Shown: positions 24,891 through 36,690, numbered from the stretch's first letter. The stretch is 64,000 nucleotides of DNA from Zingiber officinale (GCF_018446385.1 NC_056003.1:23247198-23311197); one strand, 5' to 3'. Notes: a model not told the origin generated them from the sequence alone. Made by a program: numbers and translations.

Positions 24891-25968
24891 TTATGGCAAC
24901 CCAAATTCAAAGTTAAGTAAAACAAACGCATGAATATATCAAAAGGTTTAAGTGAGCAAGCTTAAGTACATAAATTCAAATAAAAGCATAACTTAAGCTA
25001 ACACTTAAACTTTTAAGAATACAGGGCTTCCTTTTACTTTTGAATTAGATTTTGATCTTTACTTTGAATTTCCTAATTCTGAAAACTTTGAATTTCCTAC
25101 TCTCCCCCTTTGCCATTTATCAAAAAATAAGCCAGTTTTAAGCAATTGTTAATTTTTCTTAAAAAAATTAGGCTTATGAATGGTAAATTACTTTGGAAAA
25201 AAAATTTAACTAAGTTTAAAAGGCTAATATTTAGTAGACTATTAAGAATGATTTTAGCCACTTTTGAAACTTAGTTGATTTTTGAAATATACTTGGCTAA
25301 ATTTTGAAAAGCAAAAATTATTTTGAAGGCAGTGAGTAAGAATTTTGCAAAAATATGATTTTTAATACTTTAAGGTAAAAAAAACTTAGTAAGAATTTAT
25401 TAAAAGTTTGATTTGAAAGGTTAGCTAAGTTTGCAAAAGTTTGAAGGTTTTTATATGAACTACTTAGCTTAGTCTTTTGCAAACATTGAATTTTGAAAAT
25501 ATAGCTTAAGTTAAAAAGACACTTAGCTTAACAATACTTATTGTTGAAAAATTAGGAGTAAGAACTTGTTAATTTTTAGGACGAAGAGGGGGAAACTAAA
25601 TGTTTGATTTAGTTTATTTAATCAAATTCAGTTGGTCCTTAAGTTTAAGCATGAGTCAAGTTAACTAGATGTTAAGATATCTAAGTTGTTTTGATCAGGT
25701 ATCAGAGCTCTAAAGTACAAGCATGCTCAATCTTAGACGTATAAGTTGATGAAAAGTTTAAAGTTTTTTTTTAAAAAAAAATTGGATTTGCTTTAACTTT
25801 TCAAAGAGTTTAACTGTTAAAGATAATTAAAACCATAAAATTTATTTTAAAAGAAACTTAGCTTGACTCCACTCACTCCCCCTTAATTAATGCCACATTA
25901 AGTCCTGAGGGTTCTAGAGTCCAAGCATGTAAATTAAAAAATAGTTATTTTATATTTTCCTAAATTAC
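24891..25968 (-). other. AT-rich 3' spacer of S
   Basis: Noncoding between the polypurine tract and the minisatellite block; no frame of note. Similar in wording to 12478-13445 of A. Confidence 0.55.
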
Positions 25969-26018
25969 CATCTCACCCATTCTAGGTTTTCAGGCATGAT
26001 TAGCTTATGAGTGAGTGT
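25969..26018 (-). other. Hairpin-like site at the distal edge of the S minisatellite
   Basis: CATCTCACCCATTCTAGG on one side and a degenerate partner (ATGAGTGAGTG) on the other. Weaker than the other copies but in the mirrored position. Confidence 0.45.
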
Positions 26019-26149
26019 TAGATAAAGTTAACTTTGTTTTAAAATATTGAGAATATAAGTTAGTATTCCAAATAAGTGACCATTTAATTATTTTGAAGAT
26101 TTAAGAATTAATTGAGTTTAGAATTTCAAATAACTTCTGAAAAGGGTTT

Positions 26150-27669
26150 TGAAATTAATCTTTCAAGGGATTTTTCAAATGATTTTGAATGAGTTTTTCA
26201 AAGATTTTTCAAAGGATTTATAAATAAGTTTTTCAAAATGATTTTTGAAAGACTTTTTAAATAATTTTGAAATGAAGTTTAAAAAGATTTTTAAAAGTGA
26301 TTTTGAAAGATTTTTCAAATGATTTTGAATTTAAGTTTTAAAAAGATTTTTAAAATGATTTTGAAAGATTTTTCAAATAATTTTGAAAGGATTTTTGAAA
26401 TAATTTTTAAAAGTATTTTTGAAATAATTTTTAAAAGTATTTTTGAAATGATGATTTTGAAATGATTTAAAATAATTTTGAAATTGAATTTGAAAACATT
26501 TTTAAATAATTTTGAAATTGATTTAGAAAAGATTTTAAATAATTTTGAAAATATTTTAAATAATTTTGAAATTGATTTTGAAAAGATTTTTAAATAATTT
26601 TGAAATTGATTTTGAAAAGATTTTAAATAATTTTGAAATTGATTTTGAAAAGATTTTTAATAATTTTGAAATTGATTTTGAAAAGATTTTTAAATAATTT
26701 TGAAATTGATTTTGAAAAGATTTTTAAATAATTTTGAAATTGAAGATTTTTAAATAATTTTTAAATTGATTTTGAAAAGATTTTAAATAATTTTGAAATT
26801 GAATTTGAAAAGATTTTAAATAATTTTGAAATTGAATTTGAAAAGATTTTTAAATAATTTTGAAATTGATTTTGAAAAGATTTTTAAATAATTTTGAAAT
26901 TGATTTTGAAAAGATTTTTAAATAATTTTGAAATTGATTTTGAAAAGATTTTTAAATAATTTTGAAATTGATTTTAGAAAGATTTTAAATAATTTTGAAA
27001 TTGATTTTGAAAAGATTTTTAAATAATTTTGAAATTGATTTTGAAAAAGATTTTAAATAATTTTGAAATTGATTTTGAAAAGATTTTTAAATAATTTTGA
27101 AATTGAATTTGAAAATATTTTTAAATAATTTTGAAATTGAATTTGAAAAGATTTTTAAATAATTTTGAAATTGAATTTGAAAAGATTTTTAAATAATTTT
27201 GAAATTGAATTTGAAAAGATTTTTAAATAATTTTGAAAAGATTTTAAATAATTTTGAAATTGATTTTGAAAAGATTTTAAATAATTTTGAAATTGATTTT
27301 GAAAAGATTTTTAAATAATTTTGAAATTGATTTTGAAAAGAAAATAATTTTGAAATTGATTTTGAAAAGATTTTTAAATAATTTTGAAATTGATTTTGAA
27401 AAGATTTTTAAATAATTTTGAAATTGATTTTGAAAAGATTTTTAAATAATTTTGAAATTGAATTTGAAAAGATTTTTAAATAATTTTGAAATTGATTTTG
27501 AAAATATTTTAAATAATTTTGAAATTGATTTTGAAAAGATTTTTAAATAATTTTGAAATTGATTTTGAAAAGATTTTAAATAATTTTGAAATTGATTTTG
27601 AAAAGATTTTTAAATAATTTTGAAATTGATTTTGAAAAGATTTTAAATAATTTTGAAATTGATTTTGAA
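26150..27669 (-). repeat. 34-bp minisatellite of S
   Basis: About 1.5 kb of tandem units GATTTTTAAATAATTTTG followed by AAATTGATTTTGAAAA (34 bp together), regular from about 26480 and more worn toward 26150. Units differ by loss of a T or a TTGATT/TTGAATT switch. Noncoding. Confidence 0.95.
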
Positions 27670-27679
27670 ATTCCTTAGT

Positions 27680-27733
27680 CATCTCACCCGATCTAAATTT
27701 TCAATCAGGTAATCCTATAATTGTTGTGAGATG
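27680..27733 (-). other. Hairpin at the gag-proximal edge of the S minisatellite
   Basis: CATCTCAC and GTGAGATG, 8 bp perfect, 38-base loop. The loop is similar to that of A at 19282 and of D at 48074. Confidence 0.75.
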
Positions 27734-28239
27734 AACTATGGTTCAATTTAAGGGTTTAGTTTAACTTTATGTTAGATTCAGGTTTAGCTTTGGGTTCAAC
27801 AAGTAAGCATTCTTTGGATAAACTTCTGGGCTATGGTGAGTCACAAGGAACTCATTAAAGTAACCATGCCTTCGAGGTTTTCCAAATAGTCCTACCCATT
27901 GAACTTAATACTAAACCTTGGTCTAACTAGTTAGGATCCATTTAAGGGTAGCTTCGGTCAGTTCCACTTGGCCAAATGCACCAGGTCGAAGCCATATCTT
28001 CCTAGACATGCGATGCCCAAGCTTCCTTAACGTACTATCATCCAAAAACTTCACCAGTACCCTGGGTCATGTTAAACCTAGCCCATTTTATCTAACCTTA
28101 ATTACCCTGTCGGGTAATCTACTCTTGTTTTACCCATTTCGGGTAGATTAGGTTCAGTTACCCAGTCGGGTGGTTCAGTTGGAGGTGCCAGCTAGTTTGA
28201 ATCCACCATCTATTTTTGAATTTAGAATTTCTTATTTTT

Positions 28240-28690
28240 TATTTCAAATTTTGATTTTGATTTTGATTTTGATTTTGATTTAGAATTTCGAATTTAGGAT
28301 TTTGAATTTTTGATTTAGAATTTATAATTTGTAATTTGAATTTTGAATTTTAAATTAATTTCGAATTTTGAATTTGTAATTTGAATTTTGAATTTTTGAA
28401 TTTTAAATTTTGAATTTTGAATTTGTAATTTGAATTTTGAATTTTTGAATTTTAAATTTTGAATTTTAAATTTGTAATTTGAATTTTAAATTTTGAATTT
28501 TAATTTAATTTTGAATTTTGAATTTTTGAATTTGTAATTTGAATTTTGAATTTTTGAATTTTAAATTTGTAATTTGAATTTTGAATTTTAATTTAATTTC
28601 GAATTTTGAATTTTTGAATTTGTAATTTGAATTTTGAATTTTTTGAATTTTAAATTTTGAATTTTAAATTAAAATTTAATTTGAATATTA
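28240..28690 (-). repeat. TTGAATTT-type simple repeats of S
   Basis: Degenerate tandem runs of GATTTT and then TTTGAATTTTGAATTTGTAA directly after the gag stop on the minus strand. Confidence 0.85.
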
Positions 28691-28697
28691 ATTTGTA

Positions 28698-29888
28698 TTA
28701 TGTTCTTAATATTGTTTTTCTATTAGCTCCCCCTGGATCATAGCCTCGATATGGTCTATCAAGGTAATAGACTTGATCCTTCGGGACCCAATAGTGACCA
28801 GTTCCAACTTGATTAACCAAGTTGGATTTTGGCACCCATGCTTGGACAATTTTTCTATTATTTCTATTAACTAGCGATAAATATGATTTGTATTTTATTT
28901 TAGTTTTAAATCCAAGTCCAGTTTTGTTGTAAACGGCTCGCTGTTTTCCAAGAATCAGATCCAGATTCTTGGAGCCCAAGGTGAACCGTTCCAACGTGTC
29001 CTTGAGTTCTTTAATTTGAGCTTTCAAATTGGAATTTTCTTCCTCAAGTTGTTGAACTTGAGTTAGACTTCCAATTTGAACTGGCTCATTTAAAGAACTC
29101 GAGTCAGTCGCTTTCTTAAGGGTTGTTACCTCCTTTTGGAGTGACTTGACCCGGACGTTGGATTTAGCCAATTTCTTTAATAAGTAAGGAATTAAATTTT
29201 TTGAATCATCTAAATCAATACTAGAAATTAAAGCACTTACAGTGGTTTTGGGTCCTTCGGAAACGAATGCGGATTCGTGGCTTCGCTCGGACTCTGTTTC
29301 TGACTCGCTCTCCGTTTCGGATTCGAACTCAGACTCGGTGTCGATAATGTTCGCTATTACTGGTAGAGCAAGAAGGCTCGCTTGCTCTTCTTCATCCGAC
29401 TCGGATTCGTCTGATGACTCGGACCATACCTTTTCCTCTGTCTTACTTGTACCTACAACTATCGTAATACCTTCCTCAGCCGAAGTAGTATTATTCTGCT
29501 CATCTAATTCAAATAAATCATTTATTAAATTATGCTTACTTACTTGAGCGTCGGAAGTGCCCTGGTGTAGTTCCATCAACTTTTGCCACAACTCTTTTGC
29601 ACTTGCGAAGGGGCCGATGCGGTTCAGTTCTTCATTGGTTAGGCCACATTGTAGCATGCAGGTTGCTTTGGCATCGGCTTCAACTTTTTTCATTGTGCTA
29701 GAATCCCAGTTGATGCATGAGATAAGTTCTCCGGTGTCGTCACGTGGAAGTTCGAGTCCGGTCTGGATGATAATCCACATCTCGACTTGCGTCTTGAGGT
29801 GGTATTCCATCCGGTTCTTCCAGTATCCAAAGTCCTCGCCAGAAAAGAGCGGCGGTCGGACGGTGCAGAATCCTTCTTGGAATGTCAT
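28698..29888 (-). CDS. gag of S, internally deleted, open frame
   Basis: Copia capsid protein, 396 residues from the ATG at 29888 (an ATG six codons upstream at 29906 is also in frame; the start MTFQEGF fits the D and A homologues). The N-terminal half matches D: PPLFSGEDFGYWKNRMEYHL, INWDSSTMKKVEADAKATC, SAKELWQKLMELHQGTSD. It then lacks about 75 residues of the UBN2 domain found in D, and also the CCHC knuckle region. It retains the acidic ESESETES stretch, the coiled-coil region (LAKSNVRVKSLQKEVTTLKK), and the C-terminal LVNQVGTGHYWVPKDQ then RGYDPGGANRK. Despite both deletions the frame stays open. Without a knuckle it may not bind RNA normally. Confidence 0.88.
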   Translation of the reverse strand: MTFQEGFCTVRPPLFSGEDFGYWKNRMEYHLKTQVEMWIIIQTGLELPRDDTGELISCINWDSSTMKKVEADAKATCMLQCGLTNEELNRIGPFASAKELWQKLMELHQGTSDAQVSKHNLINDLFELDEQNNTTSAEEGITIVVGTSKTEEKVWSESSDESESDEEEQASLLALPVIANIIDTESEFESETESESETESERSHESAFVSEGPKTTVSALISSIDLDDSKNLIPYLLKKLAKSNVRVKSLQKEVTTLKKATDSSSLNEPVQIGSLTQVQQLEEENSNLKAQIKELKDTLERFTLGSKNLDLILGKQRAVYNKTGLGFKTKIKYKSYLSLVNRNNRKIVQAWVPKSNLVNQVGTGHYWVPKDQVYYLDRPYRGYDPGGANRKTILRT

Positions 29889-30246
29889 TTTAAAATAACC
29901 TTGCACACAAAAAAAATAGCAAAAAAAATGTACCAGGACTTGATCCTGGATTAGCAGTGCGGTATGAAAGGATAGAAATAGAAGTTCACCAGTTTCGAGA
30001 AAAAATAATAAAATAATAATAAAATATTATTAAAAAAATATTTAAAAACTATTATTTCAAATTTTGCCAAAGTCAATATTTTAACAATACTAATAAACCG
30101 TGAAAGGATGAAAATAATTTTTTTTTTTTTAAATAATTTTGGAGGGAAAAAAAAACGAAAGGCGTAAGGTTAAAAATATAACCTATATAAACGACAAAGC
30201 CACGAAAAATGCTTGAATGGTGGTTGCACTAGTTCAAAGCGACCCC

Positions 30247-30258
30247 GCTCTGATACCA
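30247..30258 (-). other. Primer-binding site of S
   Basis: The minus strand reads TGGTATCAGAGC, complementary to the initiator tRNA-Met 3' end, two bases from the LTR. Confidence 0.92.
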
Positions 30259-30260
30259 AT

Positions 30261-31482
30261 TGTTGGATCGAGAAGCGCTAGAGGGGGGGGGGGGTGAATA
30301 GCGCTCGTGGCTATTTTGTTCGATTATCGGAAAACTATCGGAGTTATTAAAATGCAGCGGAATAAAATAAAGACAAAGACACAGAGGGATTTACTTCGTT
30401 CGGAGCCTAAGGCGACTCCTACTCGAAGGCCCGTGATCCTTGATCGCTTCCGGTGGGCAACAACTATAATTCGTGAAAGTTACAGATTAATTACAATTCA
30501 AAGCAGTAAAAGATTATACCGACAACAGAAAACTAAATCTGAAGCTCCGGGTTGTCGGGGTGTCGTTTACAGCACTTTCTGGATCGAGTCGTTAGCAGCT
30601 TGTCGGAAGGAGATTGCTTAGAAGATTGTTTTTCTTGAAGCTGCACCTCAACCCTCCTTTTATATGCAGTTCCGGGCGCCTGGATCCCTTCCGGGCGCCT
30701 GGAGTGTGACGTGGCCAACCAACCAGGATGCTCCACGTGGCGAAGTCGCGCAGGGGATAAACTCTGGTCCCGGGCGCCCGGATCTATTCCGGGCGCCCGG
30801 ACACTCTTTTTCCAGCAGGTTCCTCACCTGCAAACAAAGGTTAGTCCGAGCAAAATACCCTGCAAGACAGTGTTAGAATATGATAAAACATAGTAAGGAA
30901 TAAACGACAGTCTTCGGACTGTCTGAGTCTGACTTTGGATTCCCATCCGGAAACCTTAGGTCGACCCGACGCCTACTGTTCCCTCTGCGGGGAACGCGTC
31001 CTCACCTACTACACTCAGGAGATTTACCTGTTGCCAGTCGATCCTCCAGATCGACTGGACTTTTGCTCAGCACTCGACGCTTCCGAACTTTCTGTTGGAC
31101 ATCCGCTTCCCGGCCAGTCCAGTCTTTCACCTGGTTCGCGACACCAGGACTTTTCACCTAGGGTTACCACCCCCTAGGACTTTTGCCTGAAGCCATCGAC
31201 CTGCCAAGACTTTCCGCATAGGGTTACCACCCCCTATGACCTAGGGTTACCGCCCCCTAGGGTTTTCCCTCTGCCTAACCGCAGCTAGGACTTTTCTCTA
31301 CCTAGGGTTACCACCCCCTAGGACCTAGGGTTACCACCCCCTAGGGTTTTCACCTGCCTAACCGCAGTTAGGACTTTCCTGAAACACTTAGTCAAGCACG
31401 TTAGATCACAAACATCTTAACTTTGAATCCTTTGCCATTATCAAAACTCAGGTTCAATCGTCGGATGCTTCCCGCACCAACA
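30261..31482 (-). repeat. 5' LTR of S
   Basis: Same ends as the 3' LTR. It is 59 bp longer through one more CTAGGGTTACCGCCCCC-type sub-repeat unit near 31230-31310. Confidence 0.93.
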
Positions 31483-31487
31483 TTATC

Positions 31488-31888
31488 CACTGCGCCATGC
31501 TGGAGGCGCCTTCCAAGCCCTTTGGAGGCGCCCTCAAGCTTCAAATGAGATTTTCCAGGGATTATAAAAAGACCCCTGGAGCTAGGAAATTAACAACAAC
31601 TACTGTAATCAATTTCCTAGTCTTTTCTGAGCTTTTCATAGATTGTAAGAGGCTTCTCCGCCTACACGAAGGAGATATTTCTAGTGGAGCTTTGCAATCA
31701 CCTTGGATTAACAACCACCTAAGTTGTAACCATGTTAAACCTATTAGCCTCTTTTAATTGTATTAGTTGTTCATTTGAGTTTATAATTATTGTATGGTGC
31801 TACTAATCTTATACAGAAAAACAAATAAATGATTTATTTTATTTTTTAACAGACGATGCACCCTCTTACCAGCCCCGCTGCATCAACA
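31488..31888 (+). repeat. 5' LTR of C, piece 2
   Basis: Continues C after S. Includes CTTCTCCGCCTACACGAAGGA and ends CCCCGCTGCATCAACA just before the PBS (31891-31902, TGGTATCAGAGC). Confidence 0.85.
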
Positions 31889-31950
31889 AGTGGTATCAGA
31901 GCCCAACTGCCTTAGAAGGACTAACCGTCGACTGAAGTATCAAGATCAAA

Positions 31951-32634
31951 ATGATGGTCGGTACAAGCATTCACCCACCAAAGTTCGAAGGAGACTTCAC
32001 ACAATAGAAACACCGGATGGAGGTATTTTTCAAAACAAATTTCAAAATTCTATTAATAATGAAATATAATTTTATAGTTTCAAAAGACAAAGAAGAATAT
32101 CAGTGGACGAAGAAGCAACAAGCCGACTTCGTGGCGAACGGTAAAGTAGAATTCCATCTGCTCAACGTTCTTCCGCCCCAGGAGGTCAATCGAATCGGTA
32201 GCTATGACTCCGCCAAAGATCTCTGGGAGAAGTTTCTAGAACTTCACGAAGGCACCTCAGAAGTAAAGTTACCAAGGCGAGACATTCTCTGAACCCAGCT
32301 AACAAACCTGAGGATGAACACTGGAGAAAAGGTTGCACAACTCCAAGCACGAATCAAGGAACTGATTACTAAGTTAAACAATCTCAGAGAATTGGTAACA
32401 AACCGATATTCAATCCGGTATGCACTCAATGTCTTCCCAAGAACTTCAGAATGGACGTCCTTAGTAGATGTATACTACATTTCTAAGGATCTTGAAGTAA
32501 GTACGCTAGAGAATTTGTTTTCCACTTTTAAACTTCACAAATCTTAAATTGTAGATCCTAAAGAAATAGAAATGACAAATCTCAATGTTGCCCTAAAAGC
32601 AAAGACGGAAGATCAAGACTCCGAAGCATCCATC
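31951..32634 (+). pseudogene. gag of C, part 1
   Basis: Copia gag with stops: MMVGTSIHPPKFEGDFTQ, stop, then KHRMEVFFKTNF, EVNRIGSYDSAKDLWEKFLE, stop, RYALNVFPRTSEWTSLVD and LEVSTLENLFSTFKLH. Matches the UBN2 part of D. Cut at 32634 by element B. Confidence 0.83.
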
Positions 32635-35054
32635 TGTTGGTTAGTCCTAGGAAAACGTACCGGTTCCACTGTACAAAAATTTTTGTACAAGTGTTGAACC
32701 TTTCCTTAAATAACCTATTGTGTTCTTTAGAAGTTAAATTAGAAATTACAGATGGAACTTAACATCATCGATTCTAAATTTAACTTATCTGTTTTTAATG
32801 GTTTAGATTTGAATCGCAAGCGGAACTTAACACTATTGATTCAAATCCACCTAAGTTATTAATTCCATAAATATTAATGTCCAAAATCGGCTTCTAGGAC
32901 TACATGGCGAGGCACATAGCCTTCTTGGATATGAGAGCAACCACCACCCCCTAGGCAAAGCCTTTTAAGGAAAGCTAATATTTGTTTCCTTAAATAACTC
33001 TAGGTTAACCAAAAAGAACAATCGAATCACAAATTCGAAAAAGAAGAAAACACAAAATCGAAAAATAAATTCGATAAACTAGATCTAATTGCCTCTTGTA
33101 TTTAGAATTCTTACAAAAAGAAATAACTAGCATGATGCGGAAAATAATTGCTAATTATACCTTCTCTTTGTAAACTAATAACCTCGAGATCTTCTGCCGT
33201 ATTCCTCGCCTTGGACGTTGTGTGGGCAACGATCCTCCAAGATGAACACCACCCAAAAGAGTCCTTCCTCTTCCTCTAGAATTCGGCCACCACCACCACC
33301 AAGGAGAAGAGAGCAAAGGGAAAGGGAGAAGGGAGAGGGCCGGCCACCAATAGATCTCCAAGCAAAAGAATAAGAGTTGTTCTCCATGAAGCCCCCTCAC
33401 CCCTTCTTTTATATTACTTGCCCAAGGCAAATAAGGAAATTTTTTTTACAAAAAATAAAACCATCCAAGAGTTTTTCCTTTTCCCTTTTAATTTTTCCTT
33501 TTCTTTCCTCTTGATTGAATCAATCACCAAATTTTAATTTTGTGATGATTTTAATTAAATTAATATGTCCGGCCACTTGCTTGGGCACCAAGCAAGGTGG
33601 TCGGCTACCTCATCAAGGGGAAAAAGGAATTTTATTTTTATAAAATTTTACAAGAAAACTCTTATAAAATTTTACAAGCTCTCTTTCCTAAAGTAGGAGT
33701 TAAAAAAGGAAAGTTTCTAAAAATTAAAACCATGTTTTAAAATTTAAAAACTCTCTTATAAAATTTTCTTTTTTAACATGATGATAGAAAATTTTAATTT
33801 TAAAACTTATCTCCCTTTTTTCTTAAACCATGAAGATGGTTAAAAAAGGAAAGTTTTAAAACTTTTAAAACTCTCTATTAAAACATGTGGCCAAATTCAA
33901 AAAAGGAAAAATTTTAAAATTAAAACCTCTCTTTTAAAACTTATAGTTTTCTTCAAAGAGAAGATTTTAAAAATTCAAAACAACTCTCCTATTTGAATTA
34001 TTCTTGGCCGGCCCCTACAAGCTTGGTTACCAAGCAATAGGGCCTGCCCCTATAAGAGGATGTGGCCGACCATTGCTTGGTCACCAAGCAATGGTCCGAC
34101 CCTCTTCTTGGACACCAAGAAGAGCCTTTCATTTGGATGGACTTGAGGCTTTAATGAGGCTACGACAGGAACCTAGAGGAGAAATTGGTTTTGACCTTCC
34201 AATGAGCTTGAGTATCCCATGCTCGCCCTGAACACACAACTCAAGTTCATCGATAATAACTCATTCCACTAGATAGTTACTACCGCACTACCGCACCAAT
34301 CCCAAATTACATTATGGGCTCCTTCTTATCATAAGTGTGTTAGTCTCCCTGTGTTTAAGATTACGAATGTCCACTAATTAAGTAAGTTACTGACAACTCA
34401 CTTAATTAATATCTAGCTCCAAGAGTAGTACCACTCAACTTCATTGTCATGTCGGACTAAGTCCACCTGCAGGGTTTAACATGGCAATCCTTATGAGCTC
34501 CTCTTGGGGACATTCTCAACCTAGATAACTAGGACACAGATTCCTTCTATAATCAACAACACACACTATAAGTAATATCATTTCCCAACTTATCGGGCAT
34601 ATTGATTTATCGAGCTAAACCTCACCCTTTGATAAATCAAAGAAATAAATATCAAATATATGTGCTTGTTATTATATTAGGATTAAGAGCACACACTTCC
34701 ATAATAACTGAGGTCTTTGTTCCTTTATAAAGTCAGTATAAAAGAAACGACCTCTAATGGTCCTACTCAATACACTCTAAGTGTACTAGTGTAATTATAT
34801 AGTTAAGATAAACTAATACCTAATTACACTACGACCTACCAATGGTTTGTTCCTTTCCATCTTGGTCGTGAGCTGCTGTTTAATTTATAAAGAGCCGATA
34901 ACACGATCTTCTGTGTGTGACATCATACACAATGTTATCTACAATATAAATTAATTGAACATTTATATTTGGTATATATAAATGTAGACACTTGACCAAT
35001 GTGATTCTTATAAATGTTTATACAAAAACTAGGCTTTTAGTATATACTCCAACA
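32635..35054 (-). repeat. 3' LTR of B
   Basis: TGTTGGTTAGTCCTAGG to TATATACTCCAACA, about 2.4 kb. Read on the minus strand it starts TGTTGGAGTATATACTAAAAG. Confidence 0.87.
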
Positions 35055-35835
35055 ATCTCCCACTTATACTAAAAGACTATGCTACCATAAATGCTACCAT
35101 ACATCTGATTCCCATCCCTTCAACATGTCTATCAAAAGATCTTGCCTTAAGGACCTTAGTGAAAGGATCTATAGGTCATTACTTGATGCAATCTAGGCGG
35201 CAACAACTTCTCCTCGTTTATAAGATTTCTCGTATTGGGTGGTACTTGCGCTCTATTATGTTTACTTGCCTTATAGACTTATGATTTCTTTGAGTTTGCT
35301 ACTGCACCATTATTATTACAATAAATTGTAATAATCTTTGGACAAACCAGAAATCATATCTAAGTCTATCTTGAAGTATCTGAGCCATACAACTTCTATG
35401 ACTGCCTCAGAGGCTGCCACTTACTCAGCTTCTTATGGTAGAGTCCGAAAAAGCACCTTTGCTTATCACTCTTCCATAGTTATGATTTCACCTCCTAAAG
35501 TAAACACAAAACCCCGAGGTCAACTTACTATTGTCCCTATCCGATTGGAAGTCAAAATCCGTGCAACCCACAGGGACCAAATTAACTGCCTTATAAACTA
35601 GCATATAATCTCAAGTGCCTCTAAGGTACTTCAATATATGCTTTACTGTAGTCCAATGTCCTTGTCCAGGGTGTAACGACCTAAATTTCCTCAATTAGAG
35701 TCCTAAAAGTAATTTAAAAATATTTAAAAATGCTATAGAAATATTCTATGGATTTTTAGAAATTTTTAGAGTATTTTTATGTAATTTTTGGAGGTCGTTT
35801 GGTATTTTTACTAAACGAAGGAAGTTTTGACAAAA

Positions 35836-35910
35836 AAATATCCAAGCCGAGAATTGAACCCACGACCTTTGGCTCGGTCAAAACCCAGCTGACCAGGTCG
35901 GCAAACGGAT
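35836..35910 (-). other. tRNA-like segment in solo LTR copy 2
   Basis: The minus strand has TGGTCAGCTGGG (near A box) and GGTTCAATTCT (10 of 11 of the B box) in the same place as in copy 1. Confidence 0.5.
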
Positions 35911-36149
35911 TTTTCTATTTAGAAAAGGCAGCGAATTTATTTAAGATAGTTAACAGAATATTGGATTATAAAAGGGATAAGTTGATGTTGGATTTGTCTG
36001 TTTAGAAAAGGTAGCGAATTTATTTAAGATAGTTAACAGAATATTATAAAAGGGATAAGTTGATGTTGGATTTGTCTGTTTAGAAAAGATAGCGAATTTA
36101 TTTAAGGAGTTAACAGAAATATTAAGTTATAAAAAGGGATAAGTTGATG
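35907..36149 (+). repeat. Triplicated promoter segment with three TATA boxes
   Basis: Three tandem units of about 80 bp (from 35907, 35990 and 36068), each with GCGAATTTATTTAAG, TTAACAGAA and a TATA box (TATAAAAG at 35967 and 36045; TATAAAAAG at 36128) followed by GGATAAGTTGATG. Confidence 0.9.
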
Positions 36150-36369
36150 CTCTGTTTTCCCGTGACTTAAACTATTCTCTCCTTCTCTTCTGCGTACGAT
36201 GGCGGAGCTCGGGCAGAAAACGAAAGGGAGTTAGGGCATCATCTCCGGCGGCTAGCCAAGGTCCTAGAAGCCCTTTTTTGTTCGGTTGTGAGTCCAAGAA
36301 TCAAGGTAAGTGCTTCTCACCTGCAGTAGGAGTAGTTTCGGACCTTTGTTCTTCTTGAATTTGAAGCAT

Positions 36370-36690
36370 AAGAAGCGCTTATAGTGCAGATTTTTAATTA
36401 AGCCTATAGTGCAGATTTTAATTAAGCTTATAATGCAGATTCTTATATTGCATATTTTAATTAAGCGCTTATAGTGCAGATTTTTAATTAAGCCTATAGT
36501 GCAGATTTTAATTAAACTTATAATGCAGATTTTTATGTAGAGCTTATATTATAGATTTTAATTAAGCTTATAGTGCAGATTTTATGCTTGCATAGTATGC
36601 AGAAATAGTGTAGCATAGAATGCAGAATCTTTATTAGAATAGTATGCAGAATTTTGATTAGCATAGTATGCAGATTTTTGTTTATGCATT
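36370..36690 (+). repeat. Short tandem repeats of solo LTR copy 2
   Basis: Degenerate repeats of CTTATAGTGCAGATTTTAAT and then CATAGTATGCAGA, downstream of the promoter segment. Occupies the place of the 60-bp repeat in copy 1. Confidence 0.8.

Larger units (their letters stand above)
23712..31482 (-). mobile_element. S: gag-only SIRE-like element
   Basis: Complete structure on the minus strand: 5' LTR 30261-31482, PBS 30247-30258, gag 28698-29888, AT-rich spacer with minisatellite, polypurine tract 24875-24890, 3' LTR 23712-24874. Perfect TSD TTATC (23707-23711 and 31483-31487). There is no trace of protease, integrase, reverse transcriptase or RNase H, so it must use enzymes supplied in trans. 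LTRs differ by roughly two dozen substitutions by eye, mostly transitions, and by one sub-repeat, so the insertion is fairly recent. Confidence 0.92.

Noticed and set aside
26150-27669. CRISPR-like regular array
   Set aside because: Units are contiguous 34-bp tandem repeats without unique spacers, in a plant retroelement; a minisatellite.
28698-29888. Host gene for an acidic coiled-coil protein
   Set aside because: Lies between PBS and polypurine tract of S, and aligns with the gag of D along its length.
22808-31902. Endogenous pararetrovirus suggested by repeated tRNA-Met primer sites
   Set aside because: Each site sits beside an LTR with TG...CA ends and 5-bp duplications, and the coding is Copia-type gag (UBN2, CCHC), not viral.
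33155-33430. Frame with Trp/Gly-rich SPWWWWWPNSRG, repeated near 41548
   Set aside because: Both copies are in the LTRs of B and arise from a CCACCACCACC run.
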